From the NCBI GenBank assembly GCA_947457745.1, contig CANGWT010000057.1:1-9398 (forward strand): a stretch of DNA of 9,398 nt, written 5' to 3'. The DNA comes from Burkholderiaceae bacterium. Lineage in GTDB: Bacteria > Pseudomonadota > Gammaproteobacteria > Burkholderiales > Burkholderiaceae. The notes beneath the pieces were generated by a model. The model was not told the origin of the DNA. It worked only from the letters and a program-made list of their open reading frames with translations, and searched no databases. This document shows positions 1-6,928 of this stretch, in pieces. A program made the position numbers and the translations under genes. How positions within the stretch are numbered: position 1 is the first letter of the stretch; every line of letters starts with the position of its first letter.

Positions 1-314
1 CGAGCGGCTGCGACCACGTATTGCAAATCGGCAGAGCCATCTTCATCTGGTGGGGTACCCACCGCAATAAATTGAATATCGCCATGGGCAACGGAGGCTG
101 CAATATCGGTAGAGAACTGCAAGCGCCCAGCAGCGCGATTGCGCTCAATCATCTCTTTAAGACCAGGCTCATAAATAGGGACACCACCGGAGTTGAGGAT
201 CGCAATTTTTTTGGGATCTACGTCTACACAAAAGACGTGATTACCCTGCTCTGCTAAGCTAGCGCCGGTGACAAGGCCTACGTAACCGCTGCCGATGATG
301 GTGACTTTAATCAT
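1..314 (-). CDS. ugd: UDP-glucose 6-dehydrogenase, N-terminal part (runs off window)
   Basis: Oxidises UDP-glucose to UDP-glucuronate with two NAD+ in the cytoplasm, supplying uronic acid for surface polysaccharide. I translated 104 codons from the ATG at 314 to the window edge. Visible are the Rossmann nucleotide-binding motif GSGYVGLVTG (residues 8-17), the acidic end of beta-2 (VDVDP, 30-34), the YEPGL segment (48-52) characteristic of the UDP-glucose/GDP-mannose dehydrogenase family, and VGTPPDEDGSADL (85-97). The catalytic cysteine and the C-terminal UDP-binding domain lie outside the window. The family also includes GDP-mannose and UDP-ManNAc dehydrogenases; the GTPP.EDGSADL form favours UDP-glucose. 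It starts 21 bases after the DUF2721 gene on the same strand and is probably cotranscribed with it. No clear Shine-Dalgarno sequence precedes the ATG. Confidence 0.93.
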   Translation of the reverse strand, partial: MIKVTIIGSGYVGLVTGASLAEQGNHVFCVDVDPKKIAILNSGGVPIYEPGLKEMIERNRAAGRLQFSTDIAASVAHGDIQFIAVGTPPDEDGSADLQYVVAAA

Positions 315-335
315 AAAATTGAGTAGTAAGTTTAA

Positions 336-791
336 TTAGCGAATTGGACTATTCCAACCAGCAGAACGATAGGCATAAACAACCTCAGCGAGCACTATCG
401 ATAACGATGTCATGAATGATATCAAGCCGAGGACAAATGTCCAGATAACGTAAGTAGCCTGCAAAGAGCGCACCGCTCCAGCTTGAAAGAAAAAGAGCTC
501 TAACACCGTTAGGGAGATAAAAACGCCGCTGAGGACATCAAAGAAAATAGCGGCTGTGCACAGACGCCCACGCGTTTTGGCCTCATTTGCCTCTTGAATC
601 ATGTGATCGAGCATTGCTTGATCTCGAACACCACCCTCTTGAATTTTTTGCTGAACAGCCCTCATCCGATCAACTGACCGAGCAAGACGTGCAGAGATTG
701 CATTAATCAGTGTTGCCACTGCAGTTAACAAAAATACTGGCGCTAGCGCCAGTTGAATATTGTTAGTAATTGCGTCTATTGATACATCCAT
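336..791 (-). CDS. DUF2721 family small membrane protein
   Basis: A 151-residue membrane protein of unknown function that resembles the DUF2721 family. The N-terminal part has a hydrophobic helix (about residues 13-32, AL.PVFLLTAVATLINAI) followed by a basic stretch, ARLARSVDRMR, which is the family's most recognisable feature. A polar, probably cytoplasmic segment follows (about 40-75). Two more hydrophobic stretches lie at about 78-103 and 108-140, giving three or so membrane segments. The frame could begin at GTG 794, but GGAG at 797-800 sits 5 bases from the ATG at 791 and only 2 from the GTG, so ATG 791 is preferred. It lies 19 bases after uppP and 21 before ugd on the same strand, suggesting an envelope-related operon. 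The family's role is not known and I assign none. Confidence 0.85.
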   Translation of the reverse strand: MDVSIDAITNNIQLALAPVFLLTAVATLINAISARLARSVDRMRAVQQKIQEGGVRDQAMLDHMIQEANEAKTRGRLCTAAIFFDVLSGVFISLTVLELFFFQAGAVRSLQATYVIWTFVLGLISFMTSLSIVLAEVVYAYRSAGWNSPIR

Positions 792-796
792 CACAA

Positions 797-800
797 CTCC
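797..800 (-). promoter_or_regulatory. Ribosome binding site deciding the DUF2721 gene start
   Basis: On the minus strand GGAG lies 5 bases before the ATG at 791 and only 2 before an adjacent in-frame GTG at 794. Normal spacing therefore selects the ATG. Confidence 0.6.
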
Positions 801-810
801 AAAATCCGAA

Positions 811-1656
811 TTAGTTTGACCAAGCCACTAAACCACTATAGGCACTGATTAATACCAGCACCCCAAAAACGATTCGATACCAAGCAAAGGGGATGAAATT
901 ATGTCCGGCGACATAATGAATCAACCAACGCACGCATACAAAAGCAGAGATAAATGCAGTAATGAATCCCAAGACGATTGCCCAAGCAAAATCTCCTGAT
1001 AAGGAGACAGGATTTTTCCAAAGCTTCAGTAACTCATAAGCAGTGGCACCACCAATCACGGGAATGGCTAAGAAGAATGAAAACTCGGTTGCCACTGTGC
1101 GAGGCAAACCAAAGAGCATGCCGCCAATGATGGTTGCACCAGAGCGTGAGGTGCCAGGAATTAATGCTGCGCATTGTGCAATACCAACCTTAAGTGCATC
1201 CAAAGGAGTGAGATCGTCTACTGATTGAATATGGCTTTTAGCTAAATTGATTTTCTTCTGGCGGCGCTCTGCCCAAAAAATAACCAATGCGCCTGCAATA
1301 AAAGCACTTGCCACCGGAATGGGGGCAAATAGCACAGCCTTAATATGCTTGCCAAAGATAAAGGCGAGTCCCATTGCAGGGATAGAGGCAATGATGAGAT
1401 TCAAAACAAAACGACGGGACATTGCGCTTTTGCTGAATGTGGATGCCACCTTCCAGAGTTTTTCACGGAACTCCCAACAGACTGCCAAAATAGCCCCAAA
1501 CTGAATAATGACCTCGAAGGCCTTACCGCGTTCGTCATTAAAATTCAGTAAATCGCCCACCAAAATAAGATGCCCCGTGCTGGAGATTGGCAAAAACTCT
1601 GTTAAGCCCTCCACAACACCCAGTATTACTGCCTTGCCTAGCAAAATTAGATCCAT
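811..1656 (-). CDS. uppP: Undecaprenyl-diphosphatase UppP (BacA family)
   Basis: Integral inner-membrane enzyme that dephosphorylates undecaprenyl diphosphate to the monophosphate lipid carrier used for peptidoglycan and O-antigen assembly; overexpression gives bacitracin resistance. From the ATG at 1656 the protein has 281 residues, close to the family norm. Both BacA signatures are present: VEGLTEFLPISSTGH (15-29), with E16, E20 and H29 matching the catalytic Glu/His of E. coli BacA, and IPGTSRSG (166-173) with the conserved Arg at 171. Several hydrophobic helices follow. A TTG at 1686 would add 10 residues, but MDLILLGKAVILGVVEG matches normal family N-termini, so I use the ATG. Its upstream AGGT is only 2 bases away, a weak site. 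UppP is the first gene of the leftward uppP-DUF2721-ugd group and is divergent from tolC. Confidence 0.95.
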   Translation of the reverse strand: MDLILLGKAVILGVVEGLTEFLPISSTGHLILVGDLLNFNDERGKAFEVIIQFGAILAVCWEFREKLWKVASTFSKSAMSRRFVLNLIIASIPAMGLAFIFGKHIKAVLFAPIPVASAFIAGALVIFWAERRQKKINLAKSHIQSVDDLTPLDALKVGIAQCAALIPGTSRSGATIIGGMLFGLPRTVATEFSFFLAIPVIGGATAYELLKLWKNPVSLSGDFAWAIVLGFITAFISAFVCVRWLIHYVAGHNFIPFAWYRIVFGVLVLISAYSGLVAWSN

Positions 1657-1776
1657 AGACCTGATTTTATAGATAGATGTGGACAAGCTTAGGATTTGGC
1701 AAAATGGGGTTCAGATTAAGCATTTTGCGGAAATAAGCCTTAAACTTCATGGCACATTGAAAAGTAACCGAATTAC
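1657..1776. promoter_or_regulatory. Divergent uppP/tolC spacer (promoter region)
   Basis: A 120-base noncoding stretch between two divergent start codons must hold the promoters of both uppP and tolC, unless uppP is read from elsewhere. I could not find a convincing -35/-10 pair for either direction. A TATAAA lies on the minus strand at 1666-1671 without a good -35. A perfect 8-base inverted repeat lies at 1699-1706 and 1721-1728. Confidence 0.5.
1699..1728. repeat. 8-base inverted repeat in the uppP/tolC spacer
   Basis: GCAAAATG at 1699-1706 and its exact complement CATTTTGC at 1721-1728 are separated by 14 bases, with arm centres 22 bases apart, about two helical turns. This could be a dimeric regulator site or a weak hairpin. 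An 8-base match within a short spacer can also arise by chance. Confidence 0.35.
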
Positions 1777-3393
1777 ATGACTTCTGCCCGTTTTCGCCTT
1801 GCCAAACTAAGCACCTTTGGATTGATTTTGAGCCAAGCACTCGGGCTGGGCATGGGCACACCCACTGCGTTTGCGCAGAGCGCTAATGGGGCAAAGCCCT
1901 CCCTACCGACACCATTGAGCACTCAATCCCTGGTAGGCTTGGATATGCCCCCGCAGATGCTTGTGGCTCCAAAACAAGCAATACCAAGCACCATTGCCCC
2001 ATCAAACGTTGGCGGTAATACAGCTGTCAATAGTGGGCAAGCGGCGGACTTAATTCGCCTTTATCAGGAAGCTGCTTTTAGTGATCCAGTATTAACTGCT
2101 GCCAGATTCAACTACGAAGCTAGCAAAGAGCTCTATTGGCAAGGCCTCTCCCTCTTATTACCTCAGGCAAATGCAACGCCAGGAGGAACTCGCTACTTTC
2201 AACATGGCGCTGGCAACACCACCGTTTCCAGTCTTTCTGGAAACTCTCGAGTATTTGACCAAAAGAACTATACGGTGACTCTGACGCAGCCTGTATTTAA
2301 TTTGGCGGCATTAGAAGCTTTTAAGCAGGGTGATCTCAATACCAAGATTGCTGACATGCGCTTTTATTTGGCGCAGCAAGATTTAATTATTCGAGTATCC
2401 CAAGCGTACTTTGACGCGCTCACTAGCCAAGATAATGTTGAGCTTTATCGCAATAAAAAAAGTTTAATCAAGCAGCAGCTTGAAATTGCGCAAGCAAAGT
2501 TCGATGCTGGTCTAGCCACTATTGTCGATGTGAACACTGCACAAGCTGCACAAGATCTAGCTAGCTCTCAAGAAATTGCTGCACAAGCAGACTTAGTAGT
2601 GAAGCGCGGCGTCCTAGAGCAACTCGTCGGCAGACCCGTTGGCACTCTGAAGCCATTAATCAAAGAAGCGAAGATTGATGGTGTTATTAAGAACCCTCGC
2701 ACGAAGTCTAAGGACAGTAACGGCATCCCCATTGCTGAAAGCGTCAACCCAGAATTGCCTAAAGGTCAAACTTTAGAAGATTGGATTGCGCAGGCCGAGT
2801 CTGCCAACTTCAGCGTATTGGCCGGTCAATTAGCCGTCAATATTGCTGAGAGCACGTACAAAGCGTCTCAATCCTTGAACTTTCCCACGATCAACTTAGT
2901 GGGTACATCGGGTTACAACACTTCGAATGGAACGCCAAATAGTTATCAGCCCTCACAAACTAATGTCTACAACAACACCATAGCATTGCAGATGAATATT
3001 CCCCTAGTATCGGGTGGCTACAACAGCTCATTGATTCGTCAGAATGCTGCTCTTTTGGATGCAGCAAAAGCCAATTACGATAACTTTCGTCGTACCGCCG
3101 CTCAAAATACCCGCTCTGCTTTTACCGGCTTTTATGGTGGACTTGCCAGCGTGAAAGCTTTTGAAGCAGCTGAGAGATCATCCTCGCTGGCACTGGAATC
3201 TAGCAAGCTTGGATTTCAGGTGGGGACTTTGATCAACATCGATGTATTGATTGCTTTGGATACATTAATCTCGACACGCTCGCAGTTGCAACAAGCACGC
3301 TATAACACCATCCTCAATGCTATTAAGTTAAAAGCTCATGCAGCGGCGTTAACAGACGAGGATTTAATCGCAATCAACACCTTATTGCGCTGA
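1777..3393 (+). CDS. TolC family outer membrane channel protein
   Basis: Outer-membrane/periplasmic channel subunit of the TolC type, the trimeric exit duct for type I secretion and RND or ABC efflux. The 538-residue product begins with a basic n-region, a hydrophobic core (about 11-27) and a likely signal peptidase site after AFA (31-33). A proline-rich segment (35-75) precedes the first repeat, which begins near residue 90 (ADLIRLYQEAAFSDPVLTAA). The family's two structural repeats are visible: FDAGLATIVDV (242-252) in the first and FQVGTLINIDVL (480-491) in the second. Beta-barrel-like stretches occur around 164-173 and 401-416 (IALQMNIPLVSGG). About 40 polar residues (295-335) join the repeats. 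No adaptor or pump gene adjoins it, so the partner system is unknown. The ATG at 1777 gives a proper signal peptide, but its Shine-Dalgarno is poor. The 3' end overlaps convergent waaC by 12 bases. Confidence 0.92.
   Translation: MTSARFRLAKLSTFGLILSQALGLGMGTPTAFAQSANGAKPSLPTPLSTQSLVGLDMPPQMLVAPKQAIPSTIAPSNVGGNTAVNSGQAADLIRLYQEAAFSDPVLTAARFNYEASKELYWQGLSLLLPQANATPGGTRYFQHGAGNTTVSSLSGNSRVFDQKNYTVTLTQPVFNLAALEAFKQGDLNTKIADMRFYLAQQDLIIRVSQAYFDALTSQDNVELYRNKKSLIKQQLEIAQAKFDAGLATIVDVNTAQAAQDLASSQEIAAQADLVVKRGVLEQLVGRPVGTLKPLIKEAKIDGVIKNPRTKSKDSNGIPIAESVNPELPKGQTLEDWIAQAESANFSVLAGQLAVNIAESTYKASQSLNFPTINLVGTSGYNTSNGTPNSYQPSQTNVYNNTIALQMNIPLVSGGYNSSLIRQNAALLDAAKANYDNFRRTAAQNTRSAFTGFYGGLASVKAFEAAERSSSLALESSKLGFQVGTLINIDVLIALDTLISTRSQLQQARYNTILNAIKLKAHAAALTDEDLIAINTLLR
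3382..3393. other. Convergent 3' overlap of tolC and waaC
   Basis: The last four codons of tolC (TTA TTG CGC TGA) are antisense to the last four codons of waaC. The waaC TAA stop at 3382-3384 is the complement of a tolC leucine TTA codon. No terminator-like hairpin with a T-run is visible nearby for either gene, so each transcript probably extends into the other gene. Confidence 0.9.
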
Positions 3394-4422
3394 GAGCTTC
3401 GAAGTAGCATCAAGCACTTCCTCTACTCCTGGTGGCTGCTGAAGATCTCCGGTGTTACCAATTTTCTCAGACCAATAGCCCTCGGTCTTCCATCGCGGTG
3501 AATCACAATAAATTTCTACAGTAGGCTTGTTGAGGACTGCTGCCAAATGGGTAAGGCCAGTATCCACACCCACGGTTAAAGCCGCATCATTAATCACTGA
3601 AAAAGCTTGCTCAATAGAAAAAGACGTTGGCACTAAGCTGCCAGGAATCTGCGCAGCAAGCATCTCGCTTACCGCCCTCTCGGATGGATTTCCCCAAGGT
3701 AAGACCACCTGAAAACCGCGCGAAGCAAGTTCTTTTCCGAGCGTGACCCAATTTTCATTAGACCAACGCTTTGCTTCTCTGGCCGTTGAGTGAAAAAATA
3801 AAACATAGGGAGAATGTAATCCAGCGACAGCAGCTTTAGGAATCTTCTTGATAAATTTATTCGGGTAAAACTGCGGAGCTTCTTTACGAGTCACTAAAGG
3901 CTGATCGATTGCAGAGCACATGACCCAACGGGAACGATCCACTGCATGACATTGAGTGGGAACCTGAACCGATTGGCTATAAAAGTTTCTTGCGAGCGGC
4001 TCATACCCAGAAAACTCCGTAGCATTTGCAAGCCCGGCTACCACGGCATTGGGACTCTTTTTTGCTAAAGCGCACACCAATGCAGACTTCAATAAACCCT
4101 GAGTTTCGATAATGACATCGTACGAAACTTGCTGAAGATCTTTTTTAAATGCAAAGAATTGTCTCCAGCTATCGAGCGAAAAAATACTCTTTTTCCAGCG
4201 ACGTAGGCCAAAAGGAATAATGCGGTCAATGCCCTGAAAACCTTCTCTAGCCAGCAGGGGTTTTAGCAGGTGCACATACCCCTCTTCAACTACCCAATCA
4301 ATCTGCGCATTGGGTAAACGAGAGCGTAAATCCCAAACAATTGGCAAGTTATGCAAGACATCCCCAAGCGAGGAGAGCTTGACTAGTAGGATTTTAGGAT
4401 TAGCAGTTAAATTGGAATTCAA
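3382..4422 (-). CDS. waaC: Lipopolysaccharide heptosyltransferase I (GT9)
   Basis: Transfers L-glycero-D-manno-heptose from the ADP-sugar to Kdo2-lipid A, the first step of the LPS inner core, on the cytoplasmic face of the inner membrane. The 346-residue protein has the GT9 N-terminal motif KLSSLGDVLHNLP (15-27); D21 corresponds to the catalytic Asp of E. coli WaaC. The WaaC-like block FFHSTAREAKRW (209-220), then LPWGNPSERA (241-250), and the ADP-heptose-binding motif GVDTGLTHLAA (285-295) follow. These favour WaaC over WaaF or WaaQ. The only usable start is TTG at 4422: an in-frame stop lies at 4435-4437 and no ATG or GTG occurs near the N-terminus. No Shine-Dalgarno is obvious, so it may depend on translation of rfbC, which ends 12 bases upstream. 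It is the last gene of the rhamnose operon. Confidence 0.93.
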   Translation of the reverse strand: MNSNLTANPKILLVKLSSLGDVLHNLPIVWDLRSRLPNAQIDWVVEEGYVHLLKPLLAREGFQGIDRIIPFGLRRWKKSIFSLDSWRQFFAFKKDLQQVSYDVIIETQGLLKSALVCALAKKSPNAVVAGLANATEFSGYEPLARNFYSQSVQVPTQCHAVDRSRWVMCSAIDQPLVTRKEAPQFYPNKFIKKIPKAAVAGLHSPYVLFFHSTAREAKRWSNENWVTLGKELASRGFQVVLPWGNPSERAVSEMLAAQIPGSLVPTSFSIEQAFSVINDAALTVGVDTGLTHLAAVLNKPTVEIYCDSPRWKTEGYWSEKIGNTGDLQQPPGVEEVLDATSKLSAQ

Positions 4423-4434
4423 AGCAAAATTAGG

Positions 4435-4992
4435 TTAAAACTTAGGAGCAGCATCCCAGGCAAGACCTGCCAAATCTTTAGCGTTCATATTTGGTGAGAT
4501 GCCTTGTGGTAATGGCCATTCAATACCTACGGTGGAATCATTCCAAGATAAACATACCTCGCTCTGCGGGTGATAATAATCAGTGGTCTTGTACAGAAAT
4601 TCGGCAGCTTCAGATAAGACTAAGAAGCCATGGGCTAAACCTGGTGGAACCCAAAGCTGCTTATGATTTTGAGCACTTAGCTCCACTCCAGCCCACTTGC
4701 CATAAGTGACTGAATCTTTACGAATATCCACAACAACATCAAATACATTGCCAGCAATCACCCTAACTAATTTACCTTGAGTTTTTTCCAATTGGTAATG
4801 CATGCCTCGCAAGGTCCACTGACGAGAAAAGGAGTGATTATCTTGAACAAAGTTGACGGCTAAACCTGTAGCGACCCTGAAATCTTGCGCATTAAAAGAT
4901 TCGGTAAACCAACCACGCTCGTCACCAAAAATCTTTGGCTCGATCACCAAAACATCTGGAATTGCAGTGGGGCTTACTTGCAGCTTACTCAT
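4435..4992 (-). CDS. rfbC: dTDP-4-dehydrorhamnose 3,5-epimerase
   Basis: Third enzyme of dTDP-L-rhamnose synthesis; epimerises C3 and C5 of dTDP-4-keto-6-deoxyglucose in the cytoplasm. From ATG 4992 the protein has 185 residues, the usual RmlC length. It is a cupin with FGDERGWFTESFN (22-34), the active-site LRGMHYQ (61-67, catalytic His65), K74, VPPGLAHGFLVLSE (115-128) with His121, Y134, and NAKD (170-173) near the C-terminus. An upstream TTG or GTG-type start at 5046 would add 18 residues overlapping rfbA. That extension (about MSLIAQRSQLHSHRKNLR) does not look like RmlC, whereas MSKLQVSPTAIPDVLVIEPK is typical, so I use 4992. The junction with rfbA is TAG-G-ATG, a 1-base gap, which suggests translational coupling. 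Confidence 0.96.
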   Translation of the reverse strand: MSKLQVSPTAIPDVLVIEPKIFGDERGWFTESFNAQDFRVATGLAVNFVQDNHSFSRQWTLRGMHYQLEKTQGKLVRVIAGNVFDVVVDIRKDSVTYGKWAGVELSAQNHKQLWVPPGLAHGFLVLSEAAEFLYKTTDYYHPQSEVCLSWNDSTVGIEWPLPQGISPNMNAKDLAGLAWDAAPKF

Positions 4993-4993
4993 C

Positions 4994-5926
4994 CTAAGAT
5001 TTTTTCTGTGAGAGTGCAACTGGCTGCGCTGAGCTATTAAGCTCATTCAATATTCTTTGCAAATACTGACCATAAGTATTTTTACTTAACTGAGATGCAA
5101 CCTTTTGCACCACTTCTGCAGAAATCCATCCTTGACGGTAGGCGATCTCTTCAGGGCAAGCCACCATTAAACCCTGGCGTTTTTGTAGGGTGGCAATAAA
5201 ACCAGCAGCATCCAATAGGGAGTCGTGAGTGCCAGTATCTAACCAAGCAAAACCGCGCCCCATAATCTCTACATCCAACTCATTCTTTTCGAGATAAACA
5301 CGGTTCACATCCGTTATCTCTAGCTCTCCACGCGCGCTCGGCTTAATCGATGCTGCAATATCACAGACTTGATTGTCATAAAAATATAGTCCTGTGACAG
5401 CATAGTTACTTCTAGGCTGAAGGGGCTTCTCTTCAATCGATAAGGCCTTGTTATTTTTGTCAAACTCAACCACACCGTAACGCTCAGGATCCATGACGTG
5501 ATAGGCAAAAACCGTAGCACCATCAGTTCGTTCGTTTGCACTATTGAGTTGATGAACTAATTCATGACCATAGAAAATATTATCCCCAAGCACTAATGCG
5601 CTTGGGCTGTTGCCAACAAAGTTCTTACCTAAAGTAAAGGCTTGGGCTAAACCATCGGGAGACGGCTGAACACAATACTCAATATTCAGACCCCACTGAG
5701 AACCATCACCTAGCAATTCTGTAAAGCGGGGGGTATCGTGCGGGGTAGAGATCAACAAAATATCTCGAATCCCAGAAAGCATCAAGGTAGTTAAGGGGTA
5801 ATACACCATCGGTTTGTCATAAACCGGCATCAACTGCTTGGAAACTGCCTGGGTTACGGGATATAAACGTGTGCCAGAGCCTCCTGCCAATATGATGCCT
5901 TTACGACCCAGATTATTTACTGCCAT
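4994..5926 (-). CDS. rfbA: Glucose-1-phosphate thymidylyltransferase
   Basis: First step of dTDP-L-rhamnose synthesis: glucose-1-phosphate plus dTTP gives dTDP-glucose and pyrophosphate. The 310-residue protein has the nucleotidyltransferase signature GGSGTRLYP (15-23), the substrate-binding QPSPDGLAQA (87-96), the metal-binding LGDN (113-116), EEKP (165-168), GELEITDVN (200-208) and WLDTGTHDSL (228-237), all as in RmlA. The short tail after about residue 290 is polar and variable. The ATG at 5926 is preceded by AGAAGG (5932-5937) at 5 bases' spacing, one of the best ribosome binding sites in the operon. That site overlaps the rfbD stop codon. It is followed by rfbC after one base. Confidence 0.97.
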   Translation of the reverse strand: MAVNNLGRKGIILAGGSGTRLYPVTQAVSKQLMPVYDKPMVYYPLTTLMLSGIRDILLISTPHDTPRFTELLGDGSQWGLNIEYCVQPSPDGLAQAFTLGKNFVGNSPSALVLGDNIFYGHELVHQLNSANERTDGATVFAYHVMDPERYGVVEFDKNNKALSIEEKPLQPRSNYAVTGLYFYDNQVCDIAASIKPSARGELEITDVNRVYLEKNELDVEIMGRGFAWLDTGTHDSLLDAAGFIATLQKRQGLMVACPEEIAYRQGWISAEVVQKVASQLSKNTYGQYLQRILNELNSSAQPVALSQKKS

Positions 5927-5931
5927 AGGTG

Positions 5932-5937
5932 CCTTCT
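5932..5937 (-). promoter_or_regulatory. rfbA ribosome binding site overlapping the rfbD stop
   Basis: AGAAGG on the minus strand lies 5 bases before the rfbA ATG (5926). Its first two bases belong to the rfbD TAG stop (5936-5938). This arrangement favours reinitiation by ribosomes finishing rfbD. Confidence 0.65.
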
Positions 5938-6904
5938 AAATAAGTCCATCTTTTGCCAGCTGAGATACGTAGGACTTAACGCCCACATCCCAAGACTGAT
6001 TTAATAGTCCTAATTTTGACATATCGCCGTGCCTCTCGAGACTTATGCGCAGTTTGTCGGTCGACATCCGTGAATTCATAGGCCTAGGGGCAGGCAAAGG
6101 ATATTCTTCGGCCAAAATGGGCTTAATGCCGTCTTGCTCAACACGAAATTTGATTCCAGCATCTTGGGCAGTTTGTGCAACTAAGCAAGCCAAGCCATGC
6201 CAAGTAGTTTCACCAGCAGGAACGGCATGATAAATACCGGAAGAGAATTTCCTCAGGCCAAGCTCGTCATTCAGGGCCAAAGCCAAGCTCACTTGTGCCA
6301 GCCATTGCGCATGAGTCGGGACTCCATATTGATCATGAATAATTTTCAGCTCATCACGCTCTTTGGCTAGGCGCAAAATCGTCCGAATAAAGTTGGCACC
6401 TTCGCCATACACCCAGCTTGTTCTGAAAATGGCATATTGGCCCGAGCTCTTAGCCAAACTCTCTGCAAATATCCTGGTGATAGCCTCTTCTCCAGCCGCC
6501 TTACTTTTTCCATAAACGCCAAGCGGGTTGCGGAGATCATCTTCTAAATAGAAGCCGTACTTCTCGCCATCAAAAACATAGTCCGTTGAGTAATGCAACA
6601 AAGTAGCGCCATGTTTGGTAGCGTATCTTGCCATCACTTCAGGAGCTTTTGCATTGATTGCGAATGCGAGATCCATTTCATTCTCAGCTTTATCCACAGC
6701 GGTGTAAGCAGCTGCATTAATAATCAGATTCGGATTGCTACTAGCTAGAAGAATATTTAAATCATTTTCATTGGCAAGATCGCATTGCGCTCGCCCAATG
6801 TATTGAATATTTTGGGGGTCATCTAAATCAGCAGCAATGCTCTCGAGCAAGTGCTGAAAAGCCTTACCTAATTGACCATCCTTACCAAAGACCAAGATAT
6901 TCAT
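5936..6904 (-). CDS. rfbD: dTDP-4-dehydrorhamnose reductase
   Basis: Last step of dTDP-L-rhamnose synthesis; reduces the 4-keto group of dTDP-6-deoxy-L-lyxo-4-hexulose with NAD(P)H. The 322-residue protein is an extended short-chain dehydrogenase with the Rossmann motif GKDGQLG (7-13), AAAYTAVDKAE (64-74), STDYVFDG (106-113) and the catalytic pair Y131/K135 in YGKSK. FRTSWVYG and PAPRPMNSRMST in the C-terminal half are characteristic of RmlD. It is slightly longer than the roughly 300-residue norm because of a small insertion around 22-32 (SIAADLDDPQN). The ATG at 6904 has no strong Shine-Dalgarno and lies 24 bases after the rfbB stop. Confidence 0.97.
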   Translation of the reverse strand: MNILVFGKDGQLGKAFQHLLESIAADLDDPQNIQYIGRAQCDLANENDLNILLASSNPNLIINAAAYTAVDKAENEMDLAFAINAKAPEVMARYATKHGATLLHYSTDYVFDGEKYGFYLEDDLRNPLGVYGKSKAAGEEAITRIFAESLAKSSGQYAIFRTSWVYGEGANFIRTILRLAKERDELKIIHDQYGVPTHAQWLAQVSLALALNDELGLRKFSSGIYHAVPAGETTWHGLACLVAQTAQDAGIKFRVEQDGIKPILAEEYPLPAPRPMNSRMSTDKLRISLERHGDMSKLGLLNQSWDVGVKSYVSQLAKDGLI

Positions 6905-6928
6905 AGGAAATGTAATCAGTCTCAGCTC

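Noticed and set aside
21..257. Plus-strand open frame of 78 codons
   Set aside because: It lies wholly antisense to the well-supported UDP-glucose dehydrogenase coding region and shows no recognisable motif.
1667..1861. Minus-strand open frame of 64 codons across the uppP/tolC spacer
   Set aside because: It is antisense to the tolC signal-peptide region, overlaps the uppP promoter region, and has no family motif or good ribosome binding site.
3398..3405. CTTCGAAG palindrome just after the tolC stop, as a possible terminator
   Set aside because: The arms are only four bases with no loop and no following T-run, so it cannot act as an intrinsic terminator.
5320..5541. Minus-strand open frame of 73 codons inside rfbA
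   Set aside because: It is an out-of-frame shadow of rfbA, whose own frame carries all expected motifs.
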